From Ensifer aridi (GTDB taxonomy: Bacteria; Pseudomonadota; Alphaproteobacteria; Rhizobiales; Rhizobiaceae): DNA of 64,000 nt. The DNA is taken from contig NZ_LUAV01000018.1 of assembly GCF_002078505.1 (NCBI RefSeq), forward strand, positions 76,195 through 140,194, in the 5' to 3' direction. Under the pieces are notes generated by a model that was given only the letters and a program-made list of their open reading frames with translations, was not told the origin of the DNA and made no database searches. Position numbers and translations under genes: made by a program. Shown piece by piece: positions 34,673-44,641 of this stretch (positions are counted from its first letter, which is position 1; every line of letters starts with the position of its first letter).

Positions 34673-36841
34673 TCAGGCGCCCAAGCTATTGTTCTTCAAG
34701 GGGAGCTTGCGGATTCGCTTGCCCGTAGCCGCGAAAACAGCATTCAGGACCGCAGGTCCAGCAACGGCGATCGTCGGCTCACCAACACCCCCCCAGAAAT
34801 CGCCCGACGGCATCAAGATCGTTTCGACGGCCGGCATTTGGTCCATACGCATGACCTCATAGGTATCGAAATTCTCCTGTTCGACCCGGCCGCCAGTGAT
34901 CGTGCACTCGCCGAACAGGCACGCCGAAAGGCCGTAGACGAACGAGCCTTCGACCTGCCGCTCCGCTTGGGCGGGGTTGACGACGTGGCCCGGGTTGGTT
35001 GCGGCAACGATCCGATGGATCTTCACTTGGCTGTCAGTCACGGAGACTTCTGCAGCGGCTGCCACATAACTGCCGAACCCCATGATCTGGGCGAGACCGC
35101 GATGGATCCCAGTGTCGGCCGGTCTTTCCCAGCCGACTCGTTCGGCAACGGCCTCGAGCACGGCAAGATGTTTCGGATGGTTGACGAGTAGCTTCCGGCG
35201 GAAATCGAGCGGGTCGATCCTCGCTTCGTGTGCAAGCTCATCGATGAAGCATTCCAGATAAAGGGCGTTTTGATTGAGGTTGACGCCGCGCCAGAACCCA
35301 GGTGGCACAGGGGGGTTGCGCATGGCGTGGTCGATCAGCAGGTTTGGAATGGTGTAGCCGAAAGCGCCCTCGGCACCACCATCGTTCAAACCCTGGAAAA
35401 CCGCCGGATCGCGGCCGGTCTCACGTACCTCGGCACGCAGAGGCCAGAGGATTGATTGTCCGCTGATGCGCATGTGGAGCGCCGTCACATTGCCGGTTGA
35501 ATCAAGCGCCGCTTTTAACCGACACTGGGTCACTGGGTGATAGGCGCCGTGAAGCATATCCTCTTCACGCGACCAGATGAGCTTGACCGGCAGCCCCGGA
35601 AATTCCTTCGCAAGCCTAACCGCCTGTCGCACATATTCCTGATAGTTGCCGCGTCTGCCGAAGCCGCCGCCAAGATGCAGCTTATGAACCTCACAATCTT
35701 CGATCGGCAGACCGGCGGCTTGCGCAGCAGCGGCAAGGCTGGCCTCGCCATTTTGCGTTGGCACCCATACTTCGCACTTGTCCGGAGTGTACAGTGCCGT
35801 CGCATTCATCGGCTCCATGGTGGCATGGGCCTGATACGGGAACGAGTACGTGGCAGAGACAATCTTGGCGTTGCCGGAAAGCACGGACCCCGCATCGCCT
35901 ATGGAAGTGCCGAGCACCGCTTCTTCAGCGTCCAGACCTTCCTCCAGCATCGCGGCAATTGAATCGCTATTAACGCCGGTATTTGGACCCTCATCCCAGA
36001 CGATCGGCAATGCGCTGAGCGCCGAGTGCGCTTGCCACCACGTGTCGGCGACGACGGCAACTGACGTTTGGTCAACCTGAACGACCTTACGAACGCCGGG
36101 CATGGTGGAAATGGCAGCCGCGTCAAAACTTCTAATCTTGCCGCCAAAAACCGGACACGCCTTGATCGAGGCGTTCAGCATGCCCGGCAAGCTCAGATCG
36201 ACGCCATACACCTGCTTGCCAGTGAGCTTGTCGCGTGTGTCGAGCCGCGGGAGCGGCTTGCCCGCGATCTTCCAGTCTTTCGGATCCTTCAATGTCAATT
36301 GGGTCGGCACAGGCATCTGCGCCGCCAACGAAGCGACTGCGCCGTACGTGACGGTGCGTCCCGAAGGATTGTGGGTAATGATGCCGTTGGCCGTAGAGCA
36401 CTCGGCCGCGGGCACTTTCCAGAAGGTCGCCGCCGCGGCAACAAGCATTTGCCGCGCGGCGGCTCCCCCTTGGCGAACATACTCGTGCGACTCCCGTATC
36501 CCGCGGCTTCCACCGGTCGAGAAGCTGCCCCAAACACGGTTTCGCCTCAGGCTTTCCCCGGGTGTTGGATATTCCGTTGTCACCTTCAACCAATCGCATT
36601 CGAGCTCTTCTGCGACAAGCTGGGACAGACCGGTCAGCGTTCCCTGGCCCATTTCCGACCGCGCGATCCGGATGACTACAGTGTCGTCCGGATGGATAAC
36701 GACCCAGGCATTCACTTCGGGCAGCACGGTGGGCTTCTCTTGAGCCTCCACCGGGAAGGGTACGTAAAAGCCGAGCGACAGCCCTCCCGCCGCAGCGGTG
36801 CCAATGAGGAAGTTACGGCGTGACAAGGTTGCGACAGTCAT
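34673..36841 (-). CDS. Molybdopterin-binding subunit, IorB-like aldehyde oxidase family
   Basis: A 722-residue large subunit of the xanthine oxidase/aldehyde oxidase family, of the shorter IorB type. A twin-arginine signal (LSRRNFLIGTAAAGGL) exports it folded. Cofactor-region motifs include QAHATMEPMNATA, GGGFGRRGNYQEY and, near the end, WGGVGEPTIAVAGPAVLNA with the catalytic glutamate region. Together with the adjacent 2Fe-2S subunit it should hydroxylate an aldehyde or N-heterocycle in the periplasm. It lies 10 bp after the 2Fe-2S gene. Substrate is unknown; isoquinoline is only the namesake. Confidence 0.9.
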   Translation of the reverse strand: MTVATLSRRNFLIGTAAAGGLSLGFYVPFPVEAQEKPTVLPEVNAWVVIHPDDTVVIRIARSEMGQGTLTGLSQLVAEELECDWLKVTTEYPTPGESLRRNRVWGSFSTGGSRGIRESHEYVRQGGAAARQMLVAAAATFWKVPAAECSTANGIITHNPSGRTVTYGAVASLAAQMPVPTQLTLKDPKDWKIAGKPLPRLDTRDKLTGKQVYGVDLSLPGMLNASIKACPVFGGKIRSFDAAAISTMPGVRKVVQVDQTSVAVVADTWWQAHSALSALPIVWDEGPNTGVNSDSIAAMLEEGLDAEEAVLGTSIGDAGSVLSGNAKIVSATYSFPYQAHATMEPMNATALYTPDKCEVWVPTQNGEASLAAAAQAAGLPIEDCEVHKLHLGGGFGRRGNYQEYVRQAVRLAKEFPGLPVKLIWSREEDMLHGAYHPVTQCRLKAALDSTGNVTALHMRISGQSILWPLRAEVRETGRDPAVFQGLNDGGAEGAFGYTIPNLLIDHAMRNPPVPPGFWRGVNLNQNALYLECFIDELAHEARIDPLDFRRKLLVNHPKHLAVLEAVAERVGWERPADTGIHRGLAQIMGFGSYVAAAAEVSVTDSQVKIHRIVAATNPGHVVNPAQAERQVEGSFVYGLSACLFGECTITGGRVEQENFDTYEVMRMDQMPAVETILMPSGDFWGGVGEPTIAVAGPAVLNAVFAATGKRIRKLPLKNNSLGA

Positions 36842-36851
36842 GGGGCAGTCC

Positions 36852-37322
36852 TCATCCTTTCTGAGCTTCGCTCACGTTTTCGGCAGCAAGCTTGATGGCT
36901 GCGCGGACGCGGTTATAGGTGCCGCAGCGACAGATGTTGGTGATCTCCGCGTTGATGTCCTCGTCCGTTGGTTTCGGCGTGGTACTGAGCAGGGATGCAG
37001 CTGCCATGATCATGCCGGCTTGGCAGTATCCGCATTGTGGAACATCGAGCTCCAACCATGCCTGCTGGACGGGATGGGAACCGTCTTCGGATAGTCCTTC
37101 GATCGTGACGATCTGTTGAGTTGGTCCAACCGCGCTAATCGGCAAGGCGCAGGACCGCGTGGCAACACCGTCGAGGTGAACAGTGCAGGCGCCGCATTGC
37201 GCTATCCCACAGCCGAACTTTGTTCCCGTGAGGCCCGCCTGTTCGCGGAGCACCCAGAGAAGCGGTGTTTCCGGATCCACGTCTATATCTCGGATCTCAC
37301 CATTGATATTCAATCGAGCCAT
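36852..37322 (-). CDS. 2Fe-2S subunit, IorA-like
   Basis: A 156-residue iron-sulfur subunit. The plant-ferredoxin-type cluster is ligated by cysteines in [18 protein letters not shown], the second cluster by [11 protein letters not shown] and ICRCGTY. It has no signal of its own, so it is probably carried across the membrane with the Tat-signalled large subunit. It transfers electrons from the molybdenum centre to the cytochrome encoded 85 bp upstream. Confidence 0.92.
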   Translation of the reverse strand: MARLNINGEIRDIDVDPETPLLWVLREQAGLTGTKFGCGIAQCGACTVHLDGVATRSCALPISAVGPTQQIVTIEGLSEDGSHPVQQAWLELDVPQCGYCQAGMIMAAASLLSTTPKPTDEDINAEITNICRCGTYNRVRAAIKLAAENVSEAQKG

Positions 37323-37406
37323 GACGCGCTCTCCTGTTGGTTAGTGAGGGAACGATTGCACCCGCAGCGCTCACGTCCGGCGGCCTCGTCGGCGCATTGC
37401 CGCGAG

Positions 37407-37790
37407 CTACCCGCCGGAGCGATCGCGCAGATACTCGATGATGGCCGTGCGTTGCGCCGCATCGCGGATACTGACACTCATCGTTGTGCCAGGCACGACC
37501 TGGCGAGGGTTGTTTAGATACGCCTGCAGCCGGTCCTCGTCCCACGCAAACCCGGAAGCAGTGAGCGCCTTCGAATAGCGTGCTCCCGCGACGCTTCCTG
37601 CTTTGCGGCCCAGGATACCAGCGAGATGTGGGCCCACCCGGTTTTCGCCCATGTTGACGCTGTGGCACGAGCCACAACGGCTCCGGAAGAGTCTCTCTCC
37701 TCCAGCAGTTGATGGCTCCTGTGCCTGACTCTGGGCGGAACAGAGAGCGGCACCAACAATGATGGTTGATACGAGTAACTTGTTTGTCAT
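37407..37790 (-). CDS. Periplasmic cytochrome c (class I)
   Basis: A 127-residue exported cytochrome. The signal peptide spans about residues 4-24, the heme site is CGSCH, and the likely axial methionine is in PGTTMSV. The middle (RVGPHLAGILGRKAGS) is typical of cytochrome c2-like proteins. It is the first gene of the IorAB-like unit, so it probably takes electrons from that enzyme. The ATG at 37790 gives a normal signal peptide; a longer frame reaches 37841. Confidence 0.88.
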   Translation of the reverse strand: MTNKLLVSTIIVGAALCSAQSQAQEPSTAGGERLFRSRCGSCHSVNMGENRVGPHLAGILGRKAGSVAGARYSKALTASGFAWDEDRLQAYLNNPRQVVPGTTMSVSIRDAAQRTAIIEYLRDRSGG

Positions 37791-37949
37791 CGGTAATCCG
37801 AGGTCCTGGGTCGTCAACACGGAGGTGGATGGCAACCCCATGCGATGCTTTCGAGAACAGGACCGTAATGGAGGTTTGTCGCAGAGCTTTGCCGGTTGTA
37901 CGGGAAAGTTGTAACCAAATGTCTCAGGAGCGGCGGAAGGCCGTGATCG

Positions 37950-39044
37950 TTATGTACGTGCACGCAGAGTCGCCTGCGCGCGGCGTATCGTGCCGTTGTA
38001 TGCCTTGTCCGGATACCAGGGCATCGCTGCGATATCCTTGAAGCCAGGGATGGTGTCCATGTGACGCACCATGCGCTCGCGCATCTTCGCGTCTGGGAGC
38101 GGACCTGTCAGAGCGGCGATATTTTCGCGCGCATGCTGTGGATTGGACGTGGAAGGCAGCGCGCACGTGACAGCCGGATTGGCGATGACCCACTTGAGAA
38201 AAAATTGGGACCAGCTCTCCACGCCGATCTCTTGGGCGAAGTCCGGCAGTGGTCGGTCGCCGATAACCTTGTGCAGCCGTGCCTTTTCCAACGGCATGTT
38301 CACGAGTACGCCAATTCCGCGCTCGGCCGCCGCCGGCAGCACACGTGTTTCGGCATGCCGGTTGAATATCGAATAGTTGACTTGAACGAAGTCAACAACA
38401 TCGCGCTCGATCCAGGAGGCCAGTGCGTCATGATAGAGATTTTCGTGGTGCGTGACGCCGATAAAGCGGACGTGCCCTTCTTTCTTCCAGGCCCGTAGAA
38501 TATTCACGACGTTGTCCACATTGGTGAGGCTGTGGCAATGCATTATGTCGATTTGGTCTCGCCAGAGCCTGCTCTTGGACTGCTCTAGGCTTCTTAGAGC
38601 GTGACTCTCGTCACCCGCAAACTCTCCTGTGGACCATATCTTATTGGAAAGCACGATCTCGTCACTAATTCCGAGAGCAGCTGCGAAGGCACCGACCGTG
38701 TGCTCGGCTGTGCCGTAGAGGGGCGAAGTGTCGATCAACCGGGCGCCACCATCCCAATATGTTTGGATGACGTCGCTGAGGTCGTTACGCCGGGCACCAG
38801 GCAACCGGTCGAATGTCATGAAGGTACCCAGGCCGATTGCGGGCACCACTGTATCCGAGCGGGGGAGGGTCCTTGTCGTCAGCGATCTCGTCTGCGCACT
38901 GGCACCGGTATCGGTCTGGGCTGCGGCAGATGCGGAATTCATAAGCGACCCGGCTGCCACAGTACTCATCGCCACGCCAAGGCTCATCGCCTTCATAACG
39001 TCGCGTCGGCTCGGCCCGAGCGCAGCCTTTTCCTCAATGATCAT
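37950..39044 (-). CDS. Tat-signal aldo/keto reductase
   Basis: A 364-residue aldo/keto reductase with the early motif GLGTFMTFD, the active-site region IDTSPLYGTAE (Asp and Tyr), a later lysine in VLSNKIW and a His in DIMHCHSL. A twin-arginine signal (PSRRDVMKAMSLGVAMS) precedes the barrel, suggesting export of the folded enzyme. NADPH is not available in the periplasm, so a bound cofactor or a different role must be considered. The gene is leftward like the IorAB-like unit and lies 160 bp upstream of it; both may handle aldehydes. Confidence 0.85.
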   Translation of the reverse strand: MIIEEKAALGPSRRDVMKAMSLGVAMSTVAAGSLMNSASAAAQTDTGASAQTRSLTTRTLPRSDTVVPAIGLGTFMTFDRLPGARRNDLSDVIQTYWDGGARLIDTSPLYGTAEHTVGAFAAALGISDEIVLSNKIWSTGEFAGDESHALRSLEQSKSRLWRDQIDIMHCHSLTNVDNVVNILRAWKKEGHVRFIGVTHHENLYHDALASWIERDVVDFVQVNYSIFNRHAETRVLPAAAERGIGVLVNMPLEKARLHKVIGDRPLPDFAQEIGVESWSQFFLKWVIANPAVTCALPSTSNPQHARENIAALTGPLPDAKMRERMVRHMDTIPGFKDIAAMPWYPDKAYNGTIRRAQATLRART

Positions 39045-39376
39045 AGTCTGGTCTCCGTATTGAGCCTAGCGCCCCAGTGATTAACTTGGATAAACTTGAG
39101 AATAAGCGTCACTTGTATTTGAGCTATGCCGGATTTTGTACATAAATGGGCAAAACTTTATTTAATTGTGTCAAACAGGTTGCTGAGGACAATTGGATAC
39201 AATTCCGGGCGCGGTTGGGATAAATTTGCGACAGGCCTACCTTAGATTACGGCAGTGGCGGACGGAGAACGTGCGCCGACGCGTCCTCAAGAACCGTTCG
39301 GATCGGCGACCTGCGACGGGCGGCTGCAAGAACGGTTCGCCGAGGCCAAAACCGCATCTACGAGAGGTCCAGAGAC
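39045..39376. other. Promoter region upstream of the aldo/keto reductase
   Basis: This 330-bp stretch is unusually AT-rich at 39080-39215 compared with its surroundings. It must carry the leftward promoter of the reductase and a rightward one for the small gene at 39377. No clear operator or repeat is seen. Confidence 0.35.
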
Positions 39377-39676
39377 ATGAAGTTTAGCTACACCGATGCA
39401 GAGGAGGCCTATCTGCGGGATCGCCGGGATGCTGCCGCAAGACCTGGCACCAATCTGCTCGTAGGGATGCTATTGAGCGCCGCCGCTGCCACAGCAGTTG
39501 CACTGCTCCCCAGAGAACTTAGTTTCGGCGAAAGGGCCTATGCGACGAAAGCCTTTGAACCCGGCCTCCATGACGATTGCCGAATCGTCCTCGTGCCCAC
39601 CGATGGGTTTGCGAACAGCAGCCTGCATGCCGGAAGCGCCGGTCCCAGGCGGCGATGCACAGAGGCCGCTGGGTAA
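39377..39676 (+). CDS. Small hypothetical membrane protein, possibly frameshifted
   Basis: A 99-residue frame with a GAGAGG/GAG-rich leader before ATG 39377. The first 45 residues look real: a charged helix (DAEEAYLRDRRDAAAR) followed by a hydrophobic segment (LLVGMLLSAAAATAVALL). The remainder is rich in Arg, Gly and Ser and less protein-like, so a frameshift may have changed the tail. I do not recognise the family. Confidence 0.4.
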   Translation: MKFSYTDAEEAYLRDRRDAAARPGTNLLVGMLLSAAAATAVALLPRELSFGERAYATKAFEPGLHDDCRIVLVPTDGFANSSLHAGSAGPRRRCTEAAG

Positions 39677-40041
39677 CTGCAAAGACACGCATCCCTCGGG
39701 GCTCTACAAAGCTCGTTCATGTGACCAGAAACCGCCGCACCGCCGAGCAGCAGGATCTTCGGTAAAACTCCACGATTCCGGCCTCCCCGATCTTGCAGGC
39801 ATCGGGCCTGCCTGAATCTTGAAGCATGGCGGCGTCGCTTGTGCCAGGCGCTGCGAGCGCCAACCGGCTGCGAGACGCACGGACGGAGGCAAGAGTGGTC
39901 CACGATAGCACGCGTGAGACTACGAAGGGTTTGAAGCGCATGAAGCGGGTTCGGCGATTGTTGCGGCCTTCTGGACCGTCGCCTTAGCGAGTTAGGCTGG
40001 GGAGAACCGGCTCCGCTTCCGTCTTGCGCCGAGCGCGCGCT
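39677..40041. other. Gene-free stretch
   Basis: About 365 bp before the leftward histidine-kinase gene. Several overlapping frames exist on both strands but none has a ribosome binding site or recognisable sequence. It may contain remnants. No terminator is clear after the kinase stop. Confidence 0.35.
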
Positions 40042-41487
40042 TTAAGCTGCCTCTGCGGAGCGCACCGACTTAGGCAGCGTGATTGTGGCACGCAGCCCCT
40101 TTTCCGGCCGAGCTAGGGTAATATCGCCACCGTGGTGACGGACGGTCGCCCGTGCGATCGAAAGGCCAAGCCCTACTCCGCCGGTTTCCCGGTTGCGCGA
40201 GGTTTCCAAGCGGAAGAAGGGCGCAAAGACACGCTCAAAATCCTCCTCCGGGATACCTGGTCCATCATCCTCTATGATGATCTGCACGCCTGAGGGTCTC
40301 TCGCTGAGCCACACGCGCGCCCCGCCGCCGTAGCGCACGGCATTTTCGATCAAGTTGCGGGTGGCGCGACGAAGCCCTTCGGGGCGACAGCGATAGGTGA
40401 TTTGGGGGCTATCAAGGAAGACTACATTTTGGCCAAGGTCGGATAGGTCGTCGCAGAGACTTTCAATCAGGGCTGTGAGATTGACCGTTCGCGTGGGTTC
40501 GGTGACCGCTTCCTCGCGCGCGAATGCCAGCGCGGCTTCGGTCATCGTTTGAATTTCCTCGATCGTCGCCAGCATTCGTTGTTGGACGTCAGGGTCCGAC
40601 ACGAATTCCGCCCTAAGGCGCAAGGAGGTGAGCGGCGTTCGAAGATCATGGCTGATCGCCGCAAGCATGCGCGTGCGATCCTCGACGAAACGGGTCAGCC
40701 GCGCCTGCATCCGGTTGAAGGCTTCGGTCGTCCTGCGGATGTCATCTGGGCCGGTTTCCGGCAGCGGCTCGACCGATTGGCCTCTGCCAAGCGCCTCTGC
40801 TGCGCCGGCCAGTCGGCGCATCGGTCTTGCGATACGATTCGCCACCATAATGCCGATCAAAGCGAGCGTTGCCGCAGTGATCGCGAGCGAGATCAATGAC
40901 TGACTGTTCCAAAGAGCGCTCGCGATGGTCTTTCGGTAAACCGAGTTCAGCCACTGGCCGTTGCTAAGCTGCACAGCAATTCCCATCCCATGGGACTCGC
41001 CCAGCGGCAGAAACTTGGCAAATCGCGGCAGGGTCCACATCTCCGAGGAAAGCTGCGTCCAGCCTTCGGAGGCGACGGCCTTGTCGAAGAAGTGAATAGC
41101 CGGGATAGAGGGCGCCGTAGACGGCGCCGCGGAGATCAGCTCGGGTTTGCTATAGGCGGGCAGGAGGTTCGGCAACGGTTCTGCCAGCCGAGTAATTGCC
41201 TGTTTTCGCCAGACGGCTGCGTCGATCGGATCGTCCGTCGTTAGCCAGAACCGCGTATAAGTCGTTCCGCTGGCGCGCAAGACATCGGTATGGAAGCTCG
41301 GCGGAATGGACTCGAGCAACTTCGCCAACGATGCTGTGCGGCTGATAAACTCGCCCTTCGATGCAGCACGCAGCGCCTTGTCGCGTTCGTCCCAGGAGAC
41401 CAGGAAACTGATTGCTTGGGAGACGACTAGCGCCATCAACAAGAAACAGATGAACTGAGCCGCAAGGCTTTTCCTCCACCATCGCAT
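40042..41487 (-). CDS. Membrane sensor histidine kinase, EnvZ/OmpR-system type
   Basis: A 481-residue kinase with membrane segments at about residues 10-30 and 200-220 enclosing a periplasmic sensor of 170 residues. A HAMP domain follows (RIARPMRRLAGAAEALGRG). The H-box AAISHDLRTPLTSL has phosphoacceptor His280. The ATPase shows RNLIENAVRYGG, EDDGPGIPE and GGVGLGLSIA. The start overlaps the regulator stop by one base. With the OmpR-type regulator it forms a two-component system divergent from a small exported protein and an RND adaptor gene, which are the likely targets. Confidence 0.93.
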   Translation of the reverse strand: MRWWRKSLAAQFICFLLMALVVSQAISFLVSWDERDKALRAASKGEFISRTASLAKLLESIPPSFHTDVLRASGTTYTRFWLTTDDPIDAAVWRKQAITRLAEPLPNLLPAYSKPELISAAPSTAPSIPAIHFFDKAVASEGWTQLSSEMWTLPRFAKFLPLGESHGMGIAVQLSNGQWLNSVYRKTIASALWNSQSLISLAITAATLALIGIMVANRIARPMRRLAGAAEALGRGQSVEPLPETGPDDIRRTTEAFNRMQARLTRFVEDRTRMLAAISHDLRTPLTSLRLRAEFVSDPDVQQRMLATIEEIQTMTEAALAFAREEAVTEPTRTVNLTALIESLCDDLSDLGQNVVFLDSPQITYRCRPEGLRRATRNLIENAVRYGGGARVWLSERPSGVQIIIEDDGPGIPEEDFERVFAPFFRLETSRNRETGGVGLGLSIARATVRHHGGDITLARPEKGLRATITLPKSVRSAEAA

Positions 41488-42206
41488 CAGTAGGCTTCTA
41501 CCTCCGCCATGAAGCTGTATCCTCCGCCCCAGTGGGTCTTGATCAGAGACGGGTTTTTCGGGTCACTTTCGATCTTCTTACGCAACCTGCTGACCTGATT
41601 GTCGATACTGCGATCAAAGCTATCTGCCGCCCTCCCAGCAGTCAGGTCCAGCAGCTGATCGCGGCTAAGCACCATGCCTGGATGCTCCAGGAACGCCTTG
41701 AGCAACCGGAACTCCGCCGTGCTCAAGGCTACGCTCACACCATCCCGTCCGAGCAACTCCCGTCGGCCAGTGTCGAGTTCCCAGACGCCGAAGCGGACTG
41801 TCTTCGCTTTTATGCTGCTTCGCTGGGGAGGAAGGCTGTTTACGCGCCGAAGCACTGCCCTGATCCTTGCCAGGAGCTCGCGCGGGTTGAACGGCTTTGT
41901 CAGGTAGTCGTCAGCGCCCAACTCCAGCCCAACAATACGGTCGGTACCATCCGCCATGGCAGTCAGAAAGATAACCGGCAGGTCGGTCGTCGTGCGCAGC
42001 TGGCGGCACACGGTCAGGCCATCCTCACCTGGCATCATGATATCAAGCACCACGAGGTCCGGTGCGCCCTTTTCCAAGAGCCGACGAAGAGCCTCGCCGC
42101 TTTCCGCGACAGAAACGCGGTAACCCTGTTGCGCCAGATATTTCCCGACGAGGTCGCGGATGTCGCGATGATCATCCACAACAGCAATGTGAGGTGTAGA
42201 CTGCAT
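41487..42206 (-). CDS. OmpR-family response regulator
   Basis: A 239-residue DNA-binding regulator. The receiver has Asp55 in LVVLDIMMPGEDG and the lysine in DYLTKPFNP. The C-terminal winged helix includes LSTAEFRLLKAFLEHPG and DNQVSRLRKKIE. It is the first gene of the pair with the sensor kinase and has a divergent promoter region of about 375 bp shared with the rightward genes. Confidence 0.94.
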   Translation of the reverse strand: MQSTPHIAVVDDHRDIRDLVGKYLAQQGYRVSVAESGEALRRLLEKGAPDLVVLDIMMPGEDGLTVCRQLRTTTDLPVIFLTAMADGTDRIVGLELGADDYLTKPFNPRELLARIRAVLRRVNSLPPQRSSIKAKTVRFGVWELDTGRRELLGRDGVSVALSTAEFRLLKAFLEHPGMVLSRDQLLDLTAGRAADSFDRSIDNQVSRLRKKIESDPKNPSLIKTHWGGGYSFMAEVEAY

Positions 42207-42580
42207 CTTTTACATCTGCCGAGTTAACTCGGAAATACATATCTTTCCCGCTGGGGATGCGCACTCAAAAAAGTGTATCAAAGAGTGTCAACTGCGAAAC
42301 TCTGGCACCGCATCTAGCACTCGTCCGCGAACGCCCTTTTGCGGTGCAGCATGATTGACATGGACTTTGGCCGCCTGGCCATGTCCGTAGATGCATCTCT
42401 CCATTGTTACAATTTGCCAAGAAACGTCCCACGACATCGCATAACCCTGCGACATCTCATCCGTAAGGTCTCCCTCGTCCGAAGCCATGCGATTAGCCGC
42501 ATCAATTTTGGACGTCTCGCCATCGCGCCTCGAATGCCTCCCGGTTGGGGCGCGGTGGCAATCGGACAAAGGAGAATCTC
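42207..42580. promoter_or_regulatory. Divergent regulatory region of the two-component system
   Basis: The 374 bp between the response regulator and the small exported protein gene. At 42268-42292 two near-identical units AGTGTATCAA and GAGTGTCAA follow each other at about one helical turn, the form expected for an OmpR-type binding site. No other structure stands out. Confidence 0.35.
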
Positions 42581-42850
42581 ATGAACACCAAGTATCGCAT
42601 CGTAACTGCTCTTGCGTCGCTCATTACATTCGCGAGCGTGGGACCGGCCTTCGCGACCGGTGACTACTATGCCGGCGTCGACGTGAACGCTCAGCGCGAA
42701 GGGCCTGCTGCAGCGAAGGTCACAGACCGCCGCGCAACCGGCTCTATCGGGACGAAAGCTTCCACTTATGGGTTCCCGAATGCACGCGAGACGCGTCCAG
42801 CGTTCAAAGGGGGCGAGGGCGAATATTATCATGGGATCAACCCGCGCTGA
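42581..42850 (+). CDS. Small exported hypothetical protein
   Basis: An 89-residue protein with a signal peptide (residues 1-25, ending GPAFA). Short related blocks, GDYYAGVD at the mature start and GEYYHGIN at the end, bracket a polar middle. The ATG at 42581 has AAAGGAG eight bases upstream. It is divergent from the two-component system and about 100 bp before the efflux adaptor gene. The function is unknown; a periplasmic stress protein under control of the regulator is a reasonable guess. Confidence 0.7.
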   Translation: MNTKYRIVTALASLITFASVGPAFATGDYYAGVDVNAQREGPAAAKVTDRRATGSIGTKASTYGFPNARETRPAFKGGEGEYYHGINPR

Positions 42851-42954
42851 TCCCACCCTTGCGGGCGCTTCGGCGCCCGCAAGGCTCTGCGCATGAATTG
42901 AACGCAGAACCTATTGAGCCGGACGAACGAGCGAAGTTCCTGAAAGGGGCCTTA

Positions 42955-44169
42955 ATGACAAGGGGACCGATTGAGAAAACCGCCGTGGGCCTGCCGCGAA
43001 AGAGGTCGCGTGTGCGGCTCATGCTTTCGATCGGCGGGTTCATCGTGGTCACCGCTGGTGCCGGCGCGGCCTACAATGCTTCGAGCCAAACGCAGACGGT
43101 TGCGGCTGCTCCACCTCCGACACCGGTGAAGGTCGCCCGCGCGGCAGTCCTTGATGTTCCGCACGTGATCGAAGTCGTTGGAACCGTGGATTCTCTTAGC
43201 GACATGTTGATCCGCAGTCAGGTTGAGGGTGTGCTCACCGCTGTCAATTTCGAGGAGGGGGATCTTGTCCGGGCCGGCGCCTTGTTGGCGACAATAGACG
43301 ACCGGCCATATCGCGCCGCGCTGGCAGCAGCAAAAGCCCAGCTTGCGCGCGACCGCGCCTTGCTTGCGGCCGCCGAACGCGAGCTCGCGCGAGCCCAGGC
43401 ACTTCAGCGCCAGAACGTGAGCTCTGTCCAAACCGTCGATCAGAGATCCGCAGAGGTTGAACAGTTGCGGGCGACCGTCGCACTCAACGAAGCCAATGTT
43501 GAGAGTGCGGAGGTGAACCTATCCTTCACGAAGATTTATTCACCGACCACGGGGCGTGCGGGCTTGCGCGAAGTCGATCCCGGAAACCTTGTCCGACCCG
43601 CAGACGCCCACGGAATTGCATCGATCGTTCAGATGGACCCGATCTCGGTCGTGTTCACCATTCCACAGCAGATCCTGGCACAACTCAAGGAACACGCGCG
43701 GCTCACAGGGGGCGGGGACGTCGCCATCATTGACCGCGAAAGCGGTACCCGCATTAAGGGAAAACTTGCCGCGTTTGACAACCGCATTGGCGATGGGACC
43801 GGCACCGCTCGGGTCAGGGCGGTTTTCGACAACAAGGACGAACGACTGTCGCCCGGCGCCTTTGTTTCCCTCGAGATCCAGACGAGTATGTCAAAGCAAG
43901 TCGTGGTTGTCCCCAAGGTGGCGGTGCGGCTCGGCATTGACGGCAATTTCGTGTTCCGCGTTCGCGATGGTGTGGCCGAACAAGTTCGTGTGGCGACAGC
44001 CTACAGCAACGATGAGATCGCCGTTGTTCGGGACGGCATTCAAGCGGGCGACGCTGTCGTGACCGACGGCTACTCGCGGCTCGGGCCTTCAGCAAAGGCG
44101 GAAATAGTTGAAGTATCGCCCGTGGCAGCCCCCGCGCTCGCGCGTGTCGCGGAGGTGACCGGGCGATGA
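42955..44169 (+). CDS. RND efflux periplasmic adaptor, MdtA-type
   Basis: A 404-residue membrane-fusion protein with an N-terminal signal anchor ([17 protein letters not shown]). It contains a biotinyl-lipoyl half ([19 protein letters not shown]), a helical hairpin (about 100-180), [20 protein letters not shown] and a beta-barrel region ([12 protein letters not shown]). It would link an RND pump to an outer-membrane channel. The stop overlaps the next start (ATGA), but that pump gene is truncated, so the adaptor has lost its cognate pump here. The start at 42955 has AAAGGGG upstream. Confidence 0.9.
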   Translation: MTRGPIEKTAVGLPRKRSRVRLMLSIGGFIVVTAGAGAAYNASSQTQTVAAAPPPTPVKVARAAVLDVPHVIEVVGTVDSLSDMLIRSQVEGVLTAVNFEEGDLVRAGALLATIDDRPYRAALAAAKAQLARDRALLAAAERELARAQALQRQNVSSVQTVDQRSAEVEQLRATVALNEANVESAEVNLSFTKIYSPTTGRAGLREVDPGNLVRPADAHGIASIVQMDPISVVFTIPQQILAQLKEHARLTGGGDVAIIDRESGTRIKGKLAAFDNRIGDGTGTARVRAVFDNKDERLSPGAFVSLEIQTSMSKQVVVVPKVAVRLGIDGNFVFRVRDGVAEQVRVATAYSNDEIAVVRDGIQAGDAVVTDGYSRLGPSAKAEIVEVSPVAAPALARVAEVTGR

Positions 44170-44621
44170 CTTCCAGATCCCAGTCCGACGGCGCAGCCGC
44201 CCCTAGTGCTCCGCCCCAAGGCCTGTCGGCCTGGTTCATTCGCAGACCCGTCGCTAGCGTCTTGATGGCGATTGCGGTGACATTGCTGGGAGCCCTTGCT
44301 TTTCCCGCTCTACCGGTCGCGCCTCTGCCGCAGGCCGACTTCCCGACCATCCAGGTTAGCACCACTTTCCCTGGCGCGAGCCCCGAGACGATGGCGTCAG
44401 CCGTGGCCACACCCCTCGAGATCGCGTTCACGGGCATCCCCGGCGTCACAGAGATGACCTCGACGAGCGCCCTTGGCCAGACCAACATCATCATCCAATT
44501 CGAGCTCGAACGGGACATCGATGTCGCCGCGCAAGAGGTGCAGGCGGCATTCGGATCGCTGCGCTTTGTCGCCTGCTGGAGGCGCCGGCGTTTCTACCGC
44601 ATCGGAGGTCGAGCGGGCTGA
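44166..44621 (+). pseudogene. Truncated RND efflux pump (MdtB/AcrB-type) N-terminal fragment
   Basis: The first 128 residues are typical of an RND pump: [20 protein letters not shown] as first membrane helix, then [20 protein letters not shown] and [20 protein letters not shown]. After [10 protein letters not shown] (about 44549) the similarity ends abruptly and 20 unrelated residues lead to a stop. A normal pump has over 1000 residues, so nearly 90% is missing. The breakpoint joins unrelated sequence next to the NDUFS4-like gene on the other strand. No IS end is visible at the junction. Confidence 0.88.
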
Positions 44622-44641
44622 ACGATGGTGTCGCATCGTGC

